The position numbers and the translations under genes are program-made. A model generated the notes under the pieces. The model was not told the origin of the DNA, did no database searches, and saw only the letters and a program-made list of their open reading frames with translations. 64,000 nt of DNA from Maribacter sp. (GTDB taxonomy: Bacteria > Bacteroidota > Bacteroidia > Flavobacteriales > Flavobacteriaceae), in the NCBI GenBank assembly GCA_029287355.1, contig JARFRH010000120.1:1-64000 (forward strand), given 5' to 3'. Of this stretch, positions 53,194-62,856 are shown one piece after another. How positions within the stretch are numbered: the stretch's first letter is position 1; every line of letters begins with the position of its first letter.

Positions 53194-55065
53194 TCAACCT
53201 TTCATCCAAACCTCACGCAATTTTAATTGCGCTTCACTAACATTCTCCTTAGGAACAATATTTTGCGCATGCAAGATGGGCGCGCCAACTTTTCCAACTA
53301 CCACTATTTCTTCCTCGCCACGTTGCAGAACCATGTTAATTTCAGTTTCAGGTGTCCACCCAAAGCTTTGTCCGATAATTGGTCGAATAGACTCTAAATT
53401 GATAGCCGTTCCATTTATGGATTTGACCACATCACCACCTTGAATTCCTAATTCTTTGAAAAAACTATTCAACTCAATACCCTTTCTTATAAAAATCGCA
53501 TTGTTGTTAGACTGATCAACATCTATAAAAGGTACCTCACCATCCAGAAAATAGCCTGTCTGCTTTTCAATCGCCTTTGACTCAAGACCAACCTTGGCCA
53601 AATAGTGATCGTATTCGATCGGGGCATCACCAATGACATGTGCATCAAAAAAGGTTCTTACTTCCGGATAGGTCATCGCGACAATTTCATCAATCAACTT
53701 ATCATCTTTAAAGGGCGTCATGTCACCATACTTTTTTGATAGTTCTTTCATCAACCAAAGCACTCCTTTTTCACCATTGCTCAATTCGCGTATGGTCAAG
53801 TCTAAAGCCATATTGATCAGTGCCCCTTTTTCATATACGTTAGCATAGTTCTCTTTGTAGGGGGCTACCAATATGTTTTGGCTCATCGTGGTAAATGACA
53901 TCTTATCATCATAACTTTTGGCATTAGTGATTTTACCCATGACCCGCTCATAAAATTCGGCTTCGTCAATCAGGCCTTGCTGAATTTGGAAGAGGTTCGC
54001 GAAGTACTCTGTTGTTCCTTCATACATCCAAAGATGCTGCGACATCTTCGGGTCATTGAAATCAAAATACTGAACTTCTTCGGAATGAACATTCAAGGGC
54101 GTCACAATATGAAAGAATTCATGCGAGACAACATCAACCATAGCCTGCTCTAGCGCTTCTTTCTGCATTACCTCTGGCAAAACAACTACTGTGGAGGTGT
54201 GATGCTCTAAGGCACCAAAACCATTAGCATCAGTCTCCCCCATCTCTGATAGATATAATAAAATATTGTATTCCTTCGTACCGTCGATATCACCCATGAA
54301 CGTTTTTTGAGCTCCCATCATTTTCTCCATGCGCGCCCTAAGACCAGCAGCAGTATAGGTTCCATTTGGTGAATACACGCTTAAGGTTACTGAAATATCC
54401 TTTATCTGAAAGGTTTCCCCTTCCGTTTTAGCATAAAAGATAGGGTTATCAATGATTTCGAAATAACGGTTCGCCAAAAAGGTTTCCGAGGTCTCATTGA
54501 CGTCTTCCATTGTCTTTTCCTTTAAAGATGTGGTTGACTTCAAAGCTGCAGGTTTGGCAATGGTCAGTTCGTAAGGTACTTCCTTTAATCCCTTAAAATA
54601 GCCCACAAATCCATGCAGGTTCAAAACAAAATTTTCACCTGCCAAAATATTTGTCCCGGCTGGAGAAAAAACAGCCTCTTTCTGCTGCCCTTCACTATCG
54701 TAGGTATCATTGACCCAATAGGTAACCTTATCAAGTTTTTTTCCATTGGATATGTTCCAAGTATTAGCATCAGTTTTGGTGACAACCAGCTCCTCGCCAT
54801 CTTTATCCAGCGCCTTCAACCCTTCAATATACTTTCCGTAATCATCAGTACTATAGGTGCCAGGAACAGTTTTGGGAATGAAGAACGAAATTTCATCCGA
54901 AGTAAAAGCACCGGGATCAACACTAACCATCACCCTATCATCATTCACATTCACCAAATCAATCTCGACCAATACGGGAGATTTGTCAGCAGTCAATAAG
55001 GCCTTACTTGACCCACAGCTATACAAAAAGATTCCCGAAAGAAATACTATCGCTATTTTTTTCAT
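53194..55065 (-). CDS. M61-family metallopeptidase lipoprotein with PDZ domain
   Basis: A 623-aa lipoprotein; I start at MKKIAIVFLSGIFLYSC (lipobox Cys17), dropping 18 track residues. The N-terminal beta domain (residues 30-200) is the M61 N-domain. The zinc site HEFFH is near residue 314, with the downstream glutamate in MYEGTTEYFANLF (about 347). A PDZ-like domain is near the C-terminus (GIELNSFFKELGIQGGDVVKSING). M61 (glycyl aminopeptidase) enzymes act on peptides in the periplasm or at the outer membrane. No partner gene adjoins it; it is divergent from pyrH. Confidence 0.9.
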   Translation of the reverse strand: MKKIAIVFLSGIFLYSCGSSKALLTADKSPVLVEIDLVNVNDDRVMVSVDPGAFTSDEISFFIPKTVPGTYSTDDYGKYIEGLKALDKDGEELVVTKTDANTWNISNGKKLDKVTYWVNDTYDSEGQQKEAVFSPAGTNILAGENFVLNLHGFVGYFKGLKEVPYELTIAKPAALKSTTSLKEKTMEDVNETSETFLANRYFEIIDNPIFYAKTEGETFQIKDISVTLSVYSPNGTYTAAGLRARMEKMMGAQKTFMGDIDGTKEYNILLYLSEMGETDANGFGALEHHTSTVVVLPEVMQKEALEQAMVDVVSHEFFHIVTPLNVHSEEVQYFDFNDPKMSQHLWMYEGTTEYFANLFQIQQGLIDEAEFYERVMGKITNAKSYDDKMSFTTMSQNILVAPYKENYANVYEKGALINMALDLTIRELSNGEKGVLWLMKELSKKYGDMTPFKDDKLIDEIVAMTYPEVRTFFDAHVIGDAPIEYDHYLAKVGLESKAIEKQTGYFLDGEVPFIDVDQSNNNAIFIRKGIELNSFFKELGIQGGDVVKSINGTAINLESIRPIIGQSFGWTPETEINMVLQRGEEEIVVVGKVGAPILHAQNIVPKENVSEAQLKLREVWMKG

Positions 55066-55116
55066 TATGGATTTTTTAATTTCAGAATTTAGTACTCCGT
55101 TTTTATTGAAGCCTTG

Positions 55117-55124
55117 CAAGATTA
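55117..55124 (-). promoter_or_regulatory. Possible -7 element for the M61 peptidase gene
   Basis: TAATCTTG on the minus strand, one mismatch from TANNTTTG, with CTG 19 nt upstream. It is 51 nt before the ATG. Confidence 0.35.
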
Positions 55125-55214
55125 TAAAATATTGAGAAGACCCCAGTGCTTGTTAGGAAAAAATTAAGGCTTGACACCCTAAAAAATGAAAAGTGAATGC
55201 TAACAATTTTTGAT

Positions 55215-55222
55215 TATTTTTG
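55215..55222 (+). promoter_or_regulatory. -7 promoter element of pyrH-frr
   Basis: TATTTTTG matches TANNTTTG, with GTG (one mismatch to TTG) 19 nt upstream. It lies 20 nt before the pyrH ATG and inside the longer track ORF, which supports the later start. Confidence 0.55.
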
Positions 55223-55242
55223 CCTCAAACAATAGCACAAGC

Positions 55243-55950
55243 ATGCAATACAATCGAATACTCCTGAAACTCAGTGGCGAAGCTCTTATGGGTGAAAAGC
55301 AATACGGAATCGACTCGAATAGGCTTTCAGAATATGCAGAGGAAATCAAAGTGGTCGTAGATAAGGGAATTCAAGTTGCTATCGTAATCGGAGGTGGAAA
55401 TATCTATCGTGGAATGTCTGGAGTAGAAACAGGGGTAGATCGTGTACAAGGTGATCATATGGGTATGCTTGCCACCGTAATTAATGGTTTAGCATTGCAA
55501 AGCGCATTGGAATTAAAAGGCGTTCAAACCCGATTGCAGTCGGCTATAAAAATTAATGAGGTTGCTGAACCTTTTATCAGAAGACGCGCCATTCGGCATC
55601 TGGAAAAGGGAAGAGTTGTTATCTTTGGAGGAGGTACAGGAAACCCTTATTTCACAACTGATTCGGCCGCGGTGCTTCGAGCAATTGAAATAGAGGCGGA
55701 TGTTATTCTTAAAGGTACTAGAGTTGATGGTATATATACTTCAGATCCGGAGAAGGATTCAAATGCCACAAAATTTGATACCATTTCTTTTCAAGAAGTC
55801 TTGACAAAAGGACTGAAAGTGATGGATACTACGGCCTTTACGTTAAGCCAGGAAAACCAATTACCGATCGTGGTTTTCGATATGAACAAAAAAGGAAATC
55901 TATTGAAAATAGTAGATGGACAAAATATTGGTACGGTGGTAAATCTATAA
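55243..55950 (+). CDS. pyrH: Uridylate kinase
   Basis: UMP kinase of the amino-acid kinase family, 235 aa, converting UMP to UDP. Start at [17 protein letters not shown]; the track version begins 11 codons earlier over the promoter. Motifs are [33 protein letters not shown] and a C-terminal [27 protein letters not shown] kinase is a hexamer allosterically inhibited by UTP. It precedes frr by 62 nt, the usual pyrH-frr order. Confidence 0.97.
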   Translation: MQYNRILLKLSGEALMGEKQYGIDSNRLSEYAEEIKVVVDKGIQVAIVIGGGNIYRGMSGVETGVDRVQGDHMGMLATVINGLALQSALELKGVQTRLQSAIKINEVAEPFIRRRAIRHLEKGRVVIFGGGTGNPYFTTDSAAVLRAIEIEADVILKGTRVDGIYTSDPEKDSNATKFDTISFQEVLTKGLKVMDTTAFTLSQENQLPIVVFDMNKKGNLLKIVDGQNIGTVVNL

Positions 55951-56012
55951 ACCGCTTACCTACGGATAAATTTTTGGTATAATTTGTGTTTGAATTGATA
56001 TAAATTAAAATT

Positions 56013-56567
56013 ATGAACGAAGAAATAAAATTTCTGCTGGATGCTGCAAAGGAAAGCATGGACGCCGCTATTGTTCACTTGGAAAAAGAATTCTTGAAAA
56101 TACGGGCCGGCAAAGCAAGTCCGGCTATGCTTTCAAATGTCAAGGTTGATTATTATGGCTCTCAAACCCCCTTGTCACAAGTGGCCAATATCAACACACC
56201 CGATGCACGTACCATTTCGGTGCAACCCTGGGAGAAGAACATGCTTCAAGAAATCGAAAAAGCTATTATGCAGGCCAACCTTGGTTTCAACCCCATGAAT
56301 AATGGTGATTATGTAATTATCAATGTTCCTCCATTGACAGAAGAGCGAAGAAGAGATTTGGTCAAGCAAGCCAAAGGCGAGGCAGAGGATGCCAAAGTAA
56401 GTGTACGTACAGCGCGCCAAGATGCCAATAAAGAAATTCGAGATCTTGATATTTCAGAAGATCTGCAAAAAAATGCAGAGACCGATGTTCAAGAACTGAC
56501 CGATACCTATACCCAAAGAATTGACACCTTTTTAGATAATAAAGAAGTAGAGATTATGAAGGTATAA
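56013..56567 (+). CDS. frr: Ribosome recycling factor
   Basis: RRF, 184 aa, which splits post-termination ribosomes together with EF-G. The tRNA-like shape comes from a three-helix bundle with signature segments LEKEFLKIRAGKASPAMLSNVKVDYYGSQTPL, INVPPLTEERRRDLVKQAKGEAEDAKVSVR and the C-terminal helix ELTDTYTQRIDTFLDNKEVEIMKV. Conserved KIRAG (Arg) is present. It follows pyrH and ends with an intrinsic terminator. Confidence 0.98.
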   Translation: MNEEIKFLLDAAKESMDAAIVHLEKEFLKIRAGKASPAMLSNVKVDYYGSQTPLSQVANINTPDARTISVQPWEKNMLQEIEKAIMQANLGFNPMNNGDYVIINVPPLTEERRRDLVKQAKGEAEDAKVSVRTARQDANKEIRDLDISEDLQKNAETDVQELTDTYTQRIDTFLDNKEVEIMKV

Positions 56568-56585
56568 TATTGCTTGAACCCATTT

Positions 56586-56613
56586 AAAAAGCGACCGAAA
56601 TGGTCGCTTTTTA
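56586..56613 (+). terminator. Terminator after frr
   Basis: AAAAAGCGACC, a 5-nt loop, GGTCGCTTTTT: an 11-bp perfect stem that includes the A/T run, so it could act on both strands. Confidence 0.85.
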
Positions 56614-56687
56614 TTTGCAAATATTTTCCGCTTAGGTAAAACATATATTTCAATACTTCAATTTTAGGAACACAAATGATCATTCAA

Positions 56688-56695
56688 TACCTTTG
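56688..56695 (+). promoter_or_regulatory. -7 promoter element of the MMPL transporter gene
   Basis: TACCTTTG is an exact TANNTTTG match; upstream there is only TTTT at about 22 nt spacing. The predicted start lies before the leader hairpin at 56721. Confidence 0.5.
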
Positions 56696-56720
56696 CATCT
56701 ATTAATACAAACTAAAAAAG

Positions 56721-56742
56721 ACCCCGCACTACTGCGGGGTTT
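56721..56742 (+). terminator. Leader hairpin, terminator-like, before the MMPL gene
   Basis: ACCCCGCA-CTAC-TGCGGGGT, an 8-bp GC-rich perfect stem. On the plus strand TTTAATT follows (a weak U-tract); on the minus strand CTTTTTTAG follows (a strong one). It is about 20 nt after the predicted start and 61 nt before the ATG, so it could be an attenuator. Confidence 0.55.
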
Positions 56743-56802
56743 AATTCGAACTAACCGATACCGAAAACTGGAAAAGTTTTTGGGCACGGAAGTCTCTGTA
56801 AA

Positions 56803-59208
56803 ATGGCGAAAAAATTACCACAAGGATTTTGGGCAAGAACGGCACGGATCATACTCCGAAATCGCATCCTTATTTTAGTAATCCTCGCTGCGTTTACCGT
56901 ATTCTTGGCGCTTCAATGGGAAAATATGCGATTTTCAAATTCGCAAGCCAATTTACTTCCTGATGAGCACCCCATCAATCTGGAGTATCAAGCGTTCTTA
57001 AAACAATTTGGGGAAGAAGGTAATGCAGTGGTCTTTGCGATTAAAGACTCTTCCTTATTCACTCCCGAAAAACTAAATCGTTGGAACAAATTCAGTAAGC
57101 AATTGGTCGCTTTTCCAGAAGTTGATTTCGTGCTTTCCTTAGAAAACCTACTAGAGCTTGAAAAGGATACCGAAAAACAGGAGTTTGTGCTCAAACCACT
57201 CATTCAATCGGAATTAAAGACCAAGGAGCAAGTCGATAGTTTAACCCATCATTTGTTCAATGATTTACCATTTTACGAAGATTTACTCTTTAATGCCGAA
57301 ACTGGAACAATACGCACAGTTGCCAACTTGGACAAGGATATTGTAAATACCTCCGTACGAAAAGATTTCATTCTGAAAGACCTTAGCAATCTGGTCGAAA
57401 GTTTCGAAGAAGAGACAGGGCTTGATGTAAGGGTTTCAGGAATGCCGTACATACGAACGATGAACTCGCAAAATATTATTGACGAAATAGGCAAGTTCAT
57501 TTTGGCGGCTCTCGGGGTAACCTCCCTTTTATTTTTCTTTTTCTTTCGCAGTTTCAGAGCCACTTTAATATCAATGTTCGTAGTCATTATCGGGGTCATG
57601 TGGGCTTTTGGAATTCTTGGGCTTTTGCAATACGAAATAACGGTTTTGACGGCTTTGATTCCTCCTTTGATTATCGTTATCGGAATTCCCAACTGTATCT
57701 TCTTGATTAATAAATACCAACAAGAAGTGAAAAAACATGGTAATCAAGCTCTTTCGCTACAGCGTGTGATTTCAAAAATCGGCAATGCCACTTTGATGAC
57801 CAATGTTACCACAGCATCAGGGTTTGCGACCTTCATCGTTACCGATAGTAAACTTTTGAAAGAATTCGGCATCGTTGCCTCCATCAATATCATCGGAATT
57901 TTTATTCTTTCACTTTTGATTATCCCCATAGTCTATAGTTTTTTATCAATGCCCAAAACCAGGCATTTAAAACATTTGAATAAACGATGGATCGATGCTT
58001 TCGTAAATTGGATGGAGCATATTGTCCGCAATAAACGTATTACAGTGTACGTCACATCAATTGCGCTACTGGTCATGAGTATCATCGGCATCTATCAAAT
58101 TAATATTTCAGGAAGCCCTATTGAGGACATGCCAAAAAACGAACAGTTTTTTAAAGACATCCGATTCTTTGAAGAAGAATTTGACGGCATCATGCCTGTT
58201 GAAATTGTGGTGGATACAAAACGCCCCAAAGGAGTATTAAAACCCGCTACTTTAAAACGCATGGATCAACTGGGCATGGCCATCGAAGAAATTCCTGAAC
58301 TATCCAAACCGGTTTCCGCGGTCAATCTAATAAAGTATTCAAAACAAGCATTTTACAACGGTATTCCAAAATACTATCAGCTACCTACTGCCCAAGAGAA
58401 TAATTTTATCATGAGCATGGCCAGTAAATCTTCAGAAGACGGAAACCTACTAAAGAGTTTTGTAGATAGCACTGGGCAAACCGCTCGAATATCTACCTTT
58501 ATGAAAGACGTGAAAACCTCACGTATGGAAGAAATTGAGACCAAACTTCAGGAAAATATTGACAAATTGTTCCCTTCAGATCGCTATAATGTATATATGA
58601 CGGGTAGTGCACTTTTGTTTCTTAAGGGCACCAAGTACCTGGTAAAGAACTTGATTCTTTCCTTGACCCTAGCCATAGGACTCATCGCTTTATTCATGGC
58701 CTATTTATTTCGTTCCTTTCGGATGATATTGATTTCACTTATTCCAAATTTATTGCCCTTGTTAATTACGGCTGGTATTATGGGGTTTGTAGGAGTCCCT
58801 ATCAAGCCATCCACTATTTTGGTATTCAGTATCGCTTTTGGTATATCCGTTGATGACACCATTCACTTTTTGGCAAAATACCGACAAGAGCTCATTACCA
58901 ATAAATGGCGGATTCAGATATCTGTTTATGCGGCATTGAGAGAGACCGGTGTGAGTATGTTCTACACTTCAATCGTTTTATTCTTTGGTTTTTCTGTCTT
59001 CATTATCTCCAATTTTGGCGGCACGGTGGCCTTAGGCGCATTGGTTTCGGCCACCTTAATGTTCGCCATGTTGGCCAACCTAATACTGTTACCATCTCTT
59101 CTTCTCTCGCTTGAAAGAAGTATCGCCAATAAGGAAGTATTGAAAAAACCTCAAATAGACATCCTTCCAAAAGAAGAAATCAATATAGAAAACAACCCAG
59201 ATTTATAG
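56803..59208 (+). CDS. RND/MMPL-superfamily transporter
   Basis: An 801-aa inner-membrane protein with the duplicated RND arrangement: one N-terminal span, a periplasmic domain of about 190 residues, five spans (about 230-390), then a second span-loop-bundle half (from about 410 and 610-780). Segments VLTALIPPLIIVIGIPNCIFLINKYQQE and SIAFGISVDDTIHFLAKYRQEL are the paired helix-4 regions carrying the Asp/Asn relay residues; the second half has GISVDDTIHF, the first lacks the Asp. It belongs to the MMPL/predicted-exporter (COG1033) group. The substrate, possibly lipid- or hopanoid-like, is not inferable. It is followed by asnS after 84 nt. Confidence 0.85.
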   Translation: MAKKLPQGFWARTARIILRNRILILVILAAFTVFLALQWENMRFSNSQANLLPDEHPINLEYQAFLKQFGEEGNAVVFAIKDSSLFTPEKLNRWNKFSKQLVAFPEVDFVLSLENLLELEKDTEKQEFVLKPLIQSELKTKEQVDSLTHHLFNDLPFYEDLLFNAETGTIRTVANLDKDIVNTSVRKDFILKDLSNLVESFEEETGLDVRVSGMPYIRTMNSQNIIDEIGKFILAALGVTSLLFFFFFRSFRATLISMFVVIIGVMWAFGILGLLQYEITVLTALIPPLIIVIGIPNCIFLINKYQQEVKKHGNQALSLQRVISKIGNATLMTNVTTASGFATFIVTDSKLLKEFGIVASINIIGIFILSLLIIPIVYSFLSMPKTRHLKHLNKRWIDAFVNWMEHIVRNKRITVYVTSIALLVMSIIGIYQINISGSPIEDMPKNEQFFKDIRFFEEEFDGIMPVEIVVDTKRPKGVLKPATLKRMDQLGMAIEEIPELSKPVSAVNLIKYSKQAFYNGIPKYYQLPTAQENNFIMSMASKSSEDGNLLKSFVDSTGQTARISTFMKDVKTSRMEEIETKLQENIDKLFPSDRYNVYMTGSALLFLKGTKYLVKNLILSLTLAIGLIALFMAYLFRSFRMILISLIPNLLPLLITAGIMGFVGVPIKPSTILVFSIAFGISVDDTIHFLAKYRQELITNKWRIQISVYAALRETGVSMFYTSIVLFFGFSVFIISNFGGTVALGALVSATLMFAMLANLILLPSLLLSLERSIANKEVLKKPQIDILPKEEINIENNPDL

Positions 59209-59267
59209 TTGTTTTTTCAAAAGACGGTTTTGTGTTCTTTCGGCGTGTCTACTTTTTTTCAAAAGGC

Positions 59268-59275
59268 TATCTTTG
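59268..59275 (+). promoter_or_regulatory. -7 promoter element of asnS
   Basis: TATCTTTG, an exact TANNTTTG match 17 nt before the asnS ATG. No TTG at the expected spacing. Confidence 0.5.
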
Positions 59276-59292
59276 GGGTTTAATTTTTTCAT

Positions 59293-60726
59293 ATGAAATC
59301 CACTAGCGTAAAAGAGCTCCTTTCCACTATTCCTACTTCTCAAGAAGTTGTGGTCAATGGGTGGGTAAAAAGTTTCAGAAGCAATCGCTTTATCGCTCTA
59401 AACGACGGTTCTACTATCAACAATATTCAATGCGTAGTAGACTTCGAACAACTAGATGAATCCTTATTAAAGCAGATAAATACTGGCGCTGCACTGAAAA
59501 TTACCGGTGCTTTGGTCGAAAGCCAAGGAAGAGGACAAAGTGTAGAAATTCAGGCAACTGATGTTTTCATACATGGCGGTGCAGATCCGGAGGCCTATCC
59601 TATTCAGCCTAAAAAGCATTCTATGGAGTTTTTGCGAGAGCAGGCGCACTTAAGGATACGCACAAATACCTTTAGTGCCGTGATGCGAGTTCGCTCTGCT
59701 TTGGCTTTTGCCATACACCATTATTTTAGGGAAAACGGATTCTATTACTTCCATGCACCGATCATTACCGGATCTGATGCCGAAGGAGCTGGTGAGATGT
59801 TTCGTGTAAGCACTTTGGATGAAATAAATCCGCCACTAAATGAAGATGGAAGTGTAAACCACAAAGAAGATTTTTTCGGAAAGGAGACCAATTTGACGGT
59901 ATCGGGCCAGTTGGAAGCCGAAGCATACGCCATGGGCCTTGGCAAAGTATATACTTTCGGCCCTACATTTCGAGCTGAAAATTCGAATACTTCTAGGCAC
60001 CTTTCCGAATTCTGGATGATTGAACCTGAAGTTGCCTTCAATGATCTTGATGACAATATGGATTTGGCGGAAGATTTTATAAAAAATGTCATTCAATACG
60101 TTTTGGAGCATTGCCTAGAAGATCTTGAATTTCTAGAAAACCGCTTATTACAAGAAGAAAAAACAAAACCTCAAGCAGAGCGCAGCGAAATGGCCTTAAT
60201 TGAAAAACTGAAATTCGTGGCCGACAATACCTTTAAACGAGTGACGTATACTGAGGCAATCGATATCTTAAGAAATAGCAAACCTAACAAAAAGAAATAG
60301 TTTCAATACCCCATTCACGAGTGGGGTGCCGATTTACAAAGCGAACATGAGCGCTTCTTAGTCGAAAAGCACTTTAAATGCCCTGTTATCCTTTTTGACT
60401 ACCCCGCAAAAATAAAGGCATTTTATATGCGTTTAAATGAAGATGAAAAAACCGTTCGCGCTATGGATATTCTTTTCCCAGGTATAGGCGAAATAGTAGG
60501 TGGCTCACAACGGGAAGAACGCTTAGATGTTTTGAAAGAGAAAATGTCGGCCTTGAATATCCCCGAAGAAGAGCTTTGGTGGTATTTGGATTTGCGAAAA
60601 TTCGGAACTGCAATTCATAGTGGTTTCGGCCTTGGTTTTGAACGCCTTGTATTGTTCGCAACGGGTATGGGTAATATCAGGGATGTTATTCCATTTCCTA
60701 GAACCCCTCAAAATGCAGAGTTTTAA
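59293..60726 (+). pseudogene. asnS: Asparaginyl-tRNA synthetase interrupted by an in-frame TAG
   Basis: AsnRS charges tRNA-Asn and is normally essential. The frame spans 478 codons (477 residues, the family length) with a single in-frame TAG at 60298-60300, codon 336. N-terminal of it lie the OB-fold anticodon-binding domain (VNGWVKSFRSNRFIALNDGS), catalytic motif 1 and motif 2 (TFRAENSNTSRHLSEFWMIEPE). Immediately after the stop the sequence resumes as [19 protein letters not shown] and continues to motif 3 ([12 protein letters not shown]) and the C-terminus [12 protein letters not shown]. The stop replaces a residue in a lysine run (NKKK-stop-F), consistent with AAG to TAG. The 335-aa N-terminal product lacks motif 3 and would be inactive. 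Track lines 59293 and 60427 are its two halves. It could be a true lesion, a sequencing error, readthrough or a split enzyme. Confidence 0.92.
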
Positions 60727-60769
60727 ATTGAATTCTTTAACTTTATAGGAAAGGTAGAAAATAGCCCCA

Positions 60770-62227
60770 ATGCTAAAACAGTACTTACAATTTAAACTAT
60801 CACAGAAGCTTTCTCCGCAGCAGATTCAATTGATGAAATTGATTCAGCTACCCACTCAGGCTTTTGAGCAACGATTAAAACAGGAGTTGGAAGAAAACCC
60901 AGCACTAGAGGGAGGTAAAGAAGAACCGGAAAATATAGATGACGAATTTGAAGATGACTATGAAGCCGAAGATGATAACGAAACTATCAACGCCGACGAC
61001 ATCAACATCGACGATTATCTCAGTGATGATGAAACGCCCGACTATCGCACCAAAGCAAACAACTATAGTGCTGACGATCAAGATAAAAGCGTACCATATG
61101 CTGCCGGTATTTCCTTTAATCAATACTTGCTCAGCCAATTGAACACCTCATACTTAAACGATGAGGAGTGGACCATTGCCGAATTTTTAGTAGGTAGCAT
61201 TGATGAAAGTGGATATATCAGAAGGCCGATTGCGGATATTCTGGATGATCTTGCGTTTACACAAAATACCTATACTGATGAAGAGACGATCAAAAAAGTT
61301 TTAAAAGTTGTTCATGAATTAGACCCACCTGGGGTAGGAGCTCGGTCATTGGAAGAATGTTTGATTATCCAATTAAAGCGAAAAGAAGCTACCCCGAATA
61401 TCATATTGGCAATTGCGATTTTGGAAAAATCCTTTGAACAATTTACCAAGAAGCACTATAAAAAACTGCTTCAGAAACATGGTATTTCCAAGGAAGAATT
61501 AAAAGATGCCATTTCTGAGATTGAAAAACTGAATCCGAAACCTGGGGGTTCCTACGCTGGAAATAATCGAATTGTAGAACATGTGGTTCCAGATTTTTCC
61601 ATAAGAATCGTAGAAGGGGAGTTAGAACTTTCGCTCAACGGAAGAAATGCCCCTGAACTCCATGTTTCTAGGGAGTATAATAATATGCTAAAGGGGTACA
61701 AAGATTCCAAAGAAAAGTCGAAATCACAAAAAGACACCATCATGTTCATCAAGCAAAAGTTAGATGCGGCAAAATGGTTTATCGACGCCGTTCGACAACG
61801 ACAGCAGACTTTGTTCATTACCATGAATTCAATAATGAATTACCAAAAAGAATATTTTCTAACCGGTGATGAGCGCAATCTACGCCCTATGATATTGAAA
61901 GATATTGCGGACGAAATTGACATGGACGTATCTACGGTTTCGCGAGTTGCCAATAGTAAATATGTGGATACCCCATACGGAACAAGACTCATTAAGGACT
62001 ATTTTTCGGAGTCAATGAAAAACGATCAGGGAGAGGACGTTTCCACCAAGGAAATCAAAAAGATCTTGGAGACCGTTATTCGAGAGGAAGAAAAGAAAAA
62101 ACCATTAACAGATGATAAGCTGGCCGCAATATTAAAGGAAAAAGGGTATCCTATTGCCCGCAGAACAGTGGCTAAATATAGAGAACAGTTGGATATTCCT
62201 GTAGCGCGATTGCGAAAACAAATATGA
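60770..62227 (+). CDS. rpoN: RNA polymerase sigma-54 factor
   Basis: Sigma-54, 485 aa, directing transcription from -24/-12 promoters with an enhancer-binding activator. Region I is at the N-terminus (LSQKLSPQQIQLMKLIQLPTQAFEQRL), region II is acidic (residues 50-95, EEPENIDDEFEDDYEAEDDNE), and region III contains the core-binding and DNA-binding parts with an HTH (ISMDVSTVSRVANSKYV-like, DEIDMDVSTVSRVANSKYV). The RpoN box is ARRTVAKYRE (residues 463-472). It follows asnS by 43 nt with no terminator between, so it may depend on asnS transcription. The last 4 nt overlap the next gene. Confidence 0.97.
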   Translation: MLKQYLQFKLSQKLSPQQIQLMKLIQLPTQAFEQRLKQELEENPALEGGKEEPENIDDEFEDDYEAEDDNETINADDINIDDYLSDDETPDYRTKANNYSADDQDKSVPYAAGISFNQYLLSQLNTSYLNDEEWTIAEFLVGSIDESGYIRRPIADILDDLAFTQNTYTDEETIKKVLKVVHELDPPGVGARSLEECLIIQLKRKEATPNIILAIAILEKSFEQFTKKHYKKLLQKHGISKEELKDAISEIEKLNPKPGGSYAGNNRIVEHVVPDFSIRIVEGELELSLNGRNAPELHVSREYNNMLKGYKDSKEKSKSQKDTIMFIKQKLDAAKWFIDAVRQRQQTLFITMNSIMNYQKEYFLTGDERNLRPMILKDIADEIDMDVSTVSRVANSKYVDTPYGTRLIKDYFSESMKNDQGEDVSTKEIKKILETVIREEEKKKPLTDDKLAAILKEKGYPIARRTVAKYREQLDIPVARLRKQI

Positions 62228-62832
62228 TGAAATTATTTCTACTAGTAATTTCTTATATTTTTCATCCATTGTTCATTCCCGTCGCTGGTACCATTTCTTA
62301 TTTCGCAATCACACCAAAATATACTCCCATCGAGGAGCAAAGCGGCAATATTCTACCCATTTTTATCTTAACGGTCATTATTCCGATTATAACCTATTTG
62401 ATATTAAAGAATGTAGGGCTCATTCAATCCGTTTTTATGCCCACTTTAAAAGAGAGACGCTACCCCCTCTACATAAGCATTCTTTTACTTTTAATGGTAG
62501 TCTACAAAGTTATACCGAACAACTATACGGCTGAACTCCATTATTACTTTTTAGGGCTAATCGCGGCTACTATGGCATCCTTACTCCTGCTGTTCCTCAA
62601 TTTCAAGAGCAGTATGCATCTTATGGGCATGGGCAGTATATTCATGTACCTAATATGTCTTAGCGTGCACTTCGAAATAAATATCACCTTGGCTTTAAGT
62701 GTATTGATTTTGCTTATAGGCTTAGTAGCCACATCTAGACTTTATCTGAAGGCTCACTCAAAGGCCGAGTTAGTTATTGGTTTTTTTATTGGGTTGGTTT
62801 CTCAATTACTCACCATTAAGTTTTGGCTCTAG
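62224..62832 (+). CDS. Polytopic membrane protein of unknown function
   Basis: A 202-aa protein with about six hydrophobic segments spanning almost the whole length (starting MMKLFLLVISYIFHPLFIPVAG). A short polar loop contains KERRYPLYISILLL. The pattern of HPLFIP near the N-terminus and a late histidine (SVHFEINI) recalls PAP2-like phosphatase membrane proteins found next to rpoN in Flavobacteriia, but the catalytic KX6RP and SRXXXXXH motifs are absent, so an enzyme role is not supported. It overlaps the rpoN stop by 4 nt (ATGA), indicating translational coupling. Confidence 0.7.
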   Translation: MMKLFLLVISYIFHPLFIPVAGTISYFAITPKYTPIEEQSGNILPIFILTVIIPIITYLILKNVGLIQSVFMPTLKERRYPLYISILLLLMVVYKVIPNNYTAELHYYFLGLIAATMASLLLLFLNFKSSMHLMGMGSIFMYLICLSVHFEINITLALSVLILLIGLVATSRLYLKAHSKAELVIGFFIGLVSQLLTIKFWL

Positions 62833-62856
62833 ATGCTAAAACTTCAACGGCAGTTA

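Noticed and set aside
56693-56878. 61-aa plus-strand ORF running through the leader hairpin
   Set aside because: It contains the whole GC-rich stem-loop as codons, overlaps the MMPL start in another frame, and has no recognisable sequence features.
60298-60300. Global reassignment of TAG as a sense codon
   Set aside because: Several intact genes in the window end properly in TAG (natB, pckA, the acyl-CoA oxidase, the SPOR gene, the MMPL gene), so TAG is an ordinary stop here.
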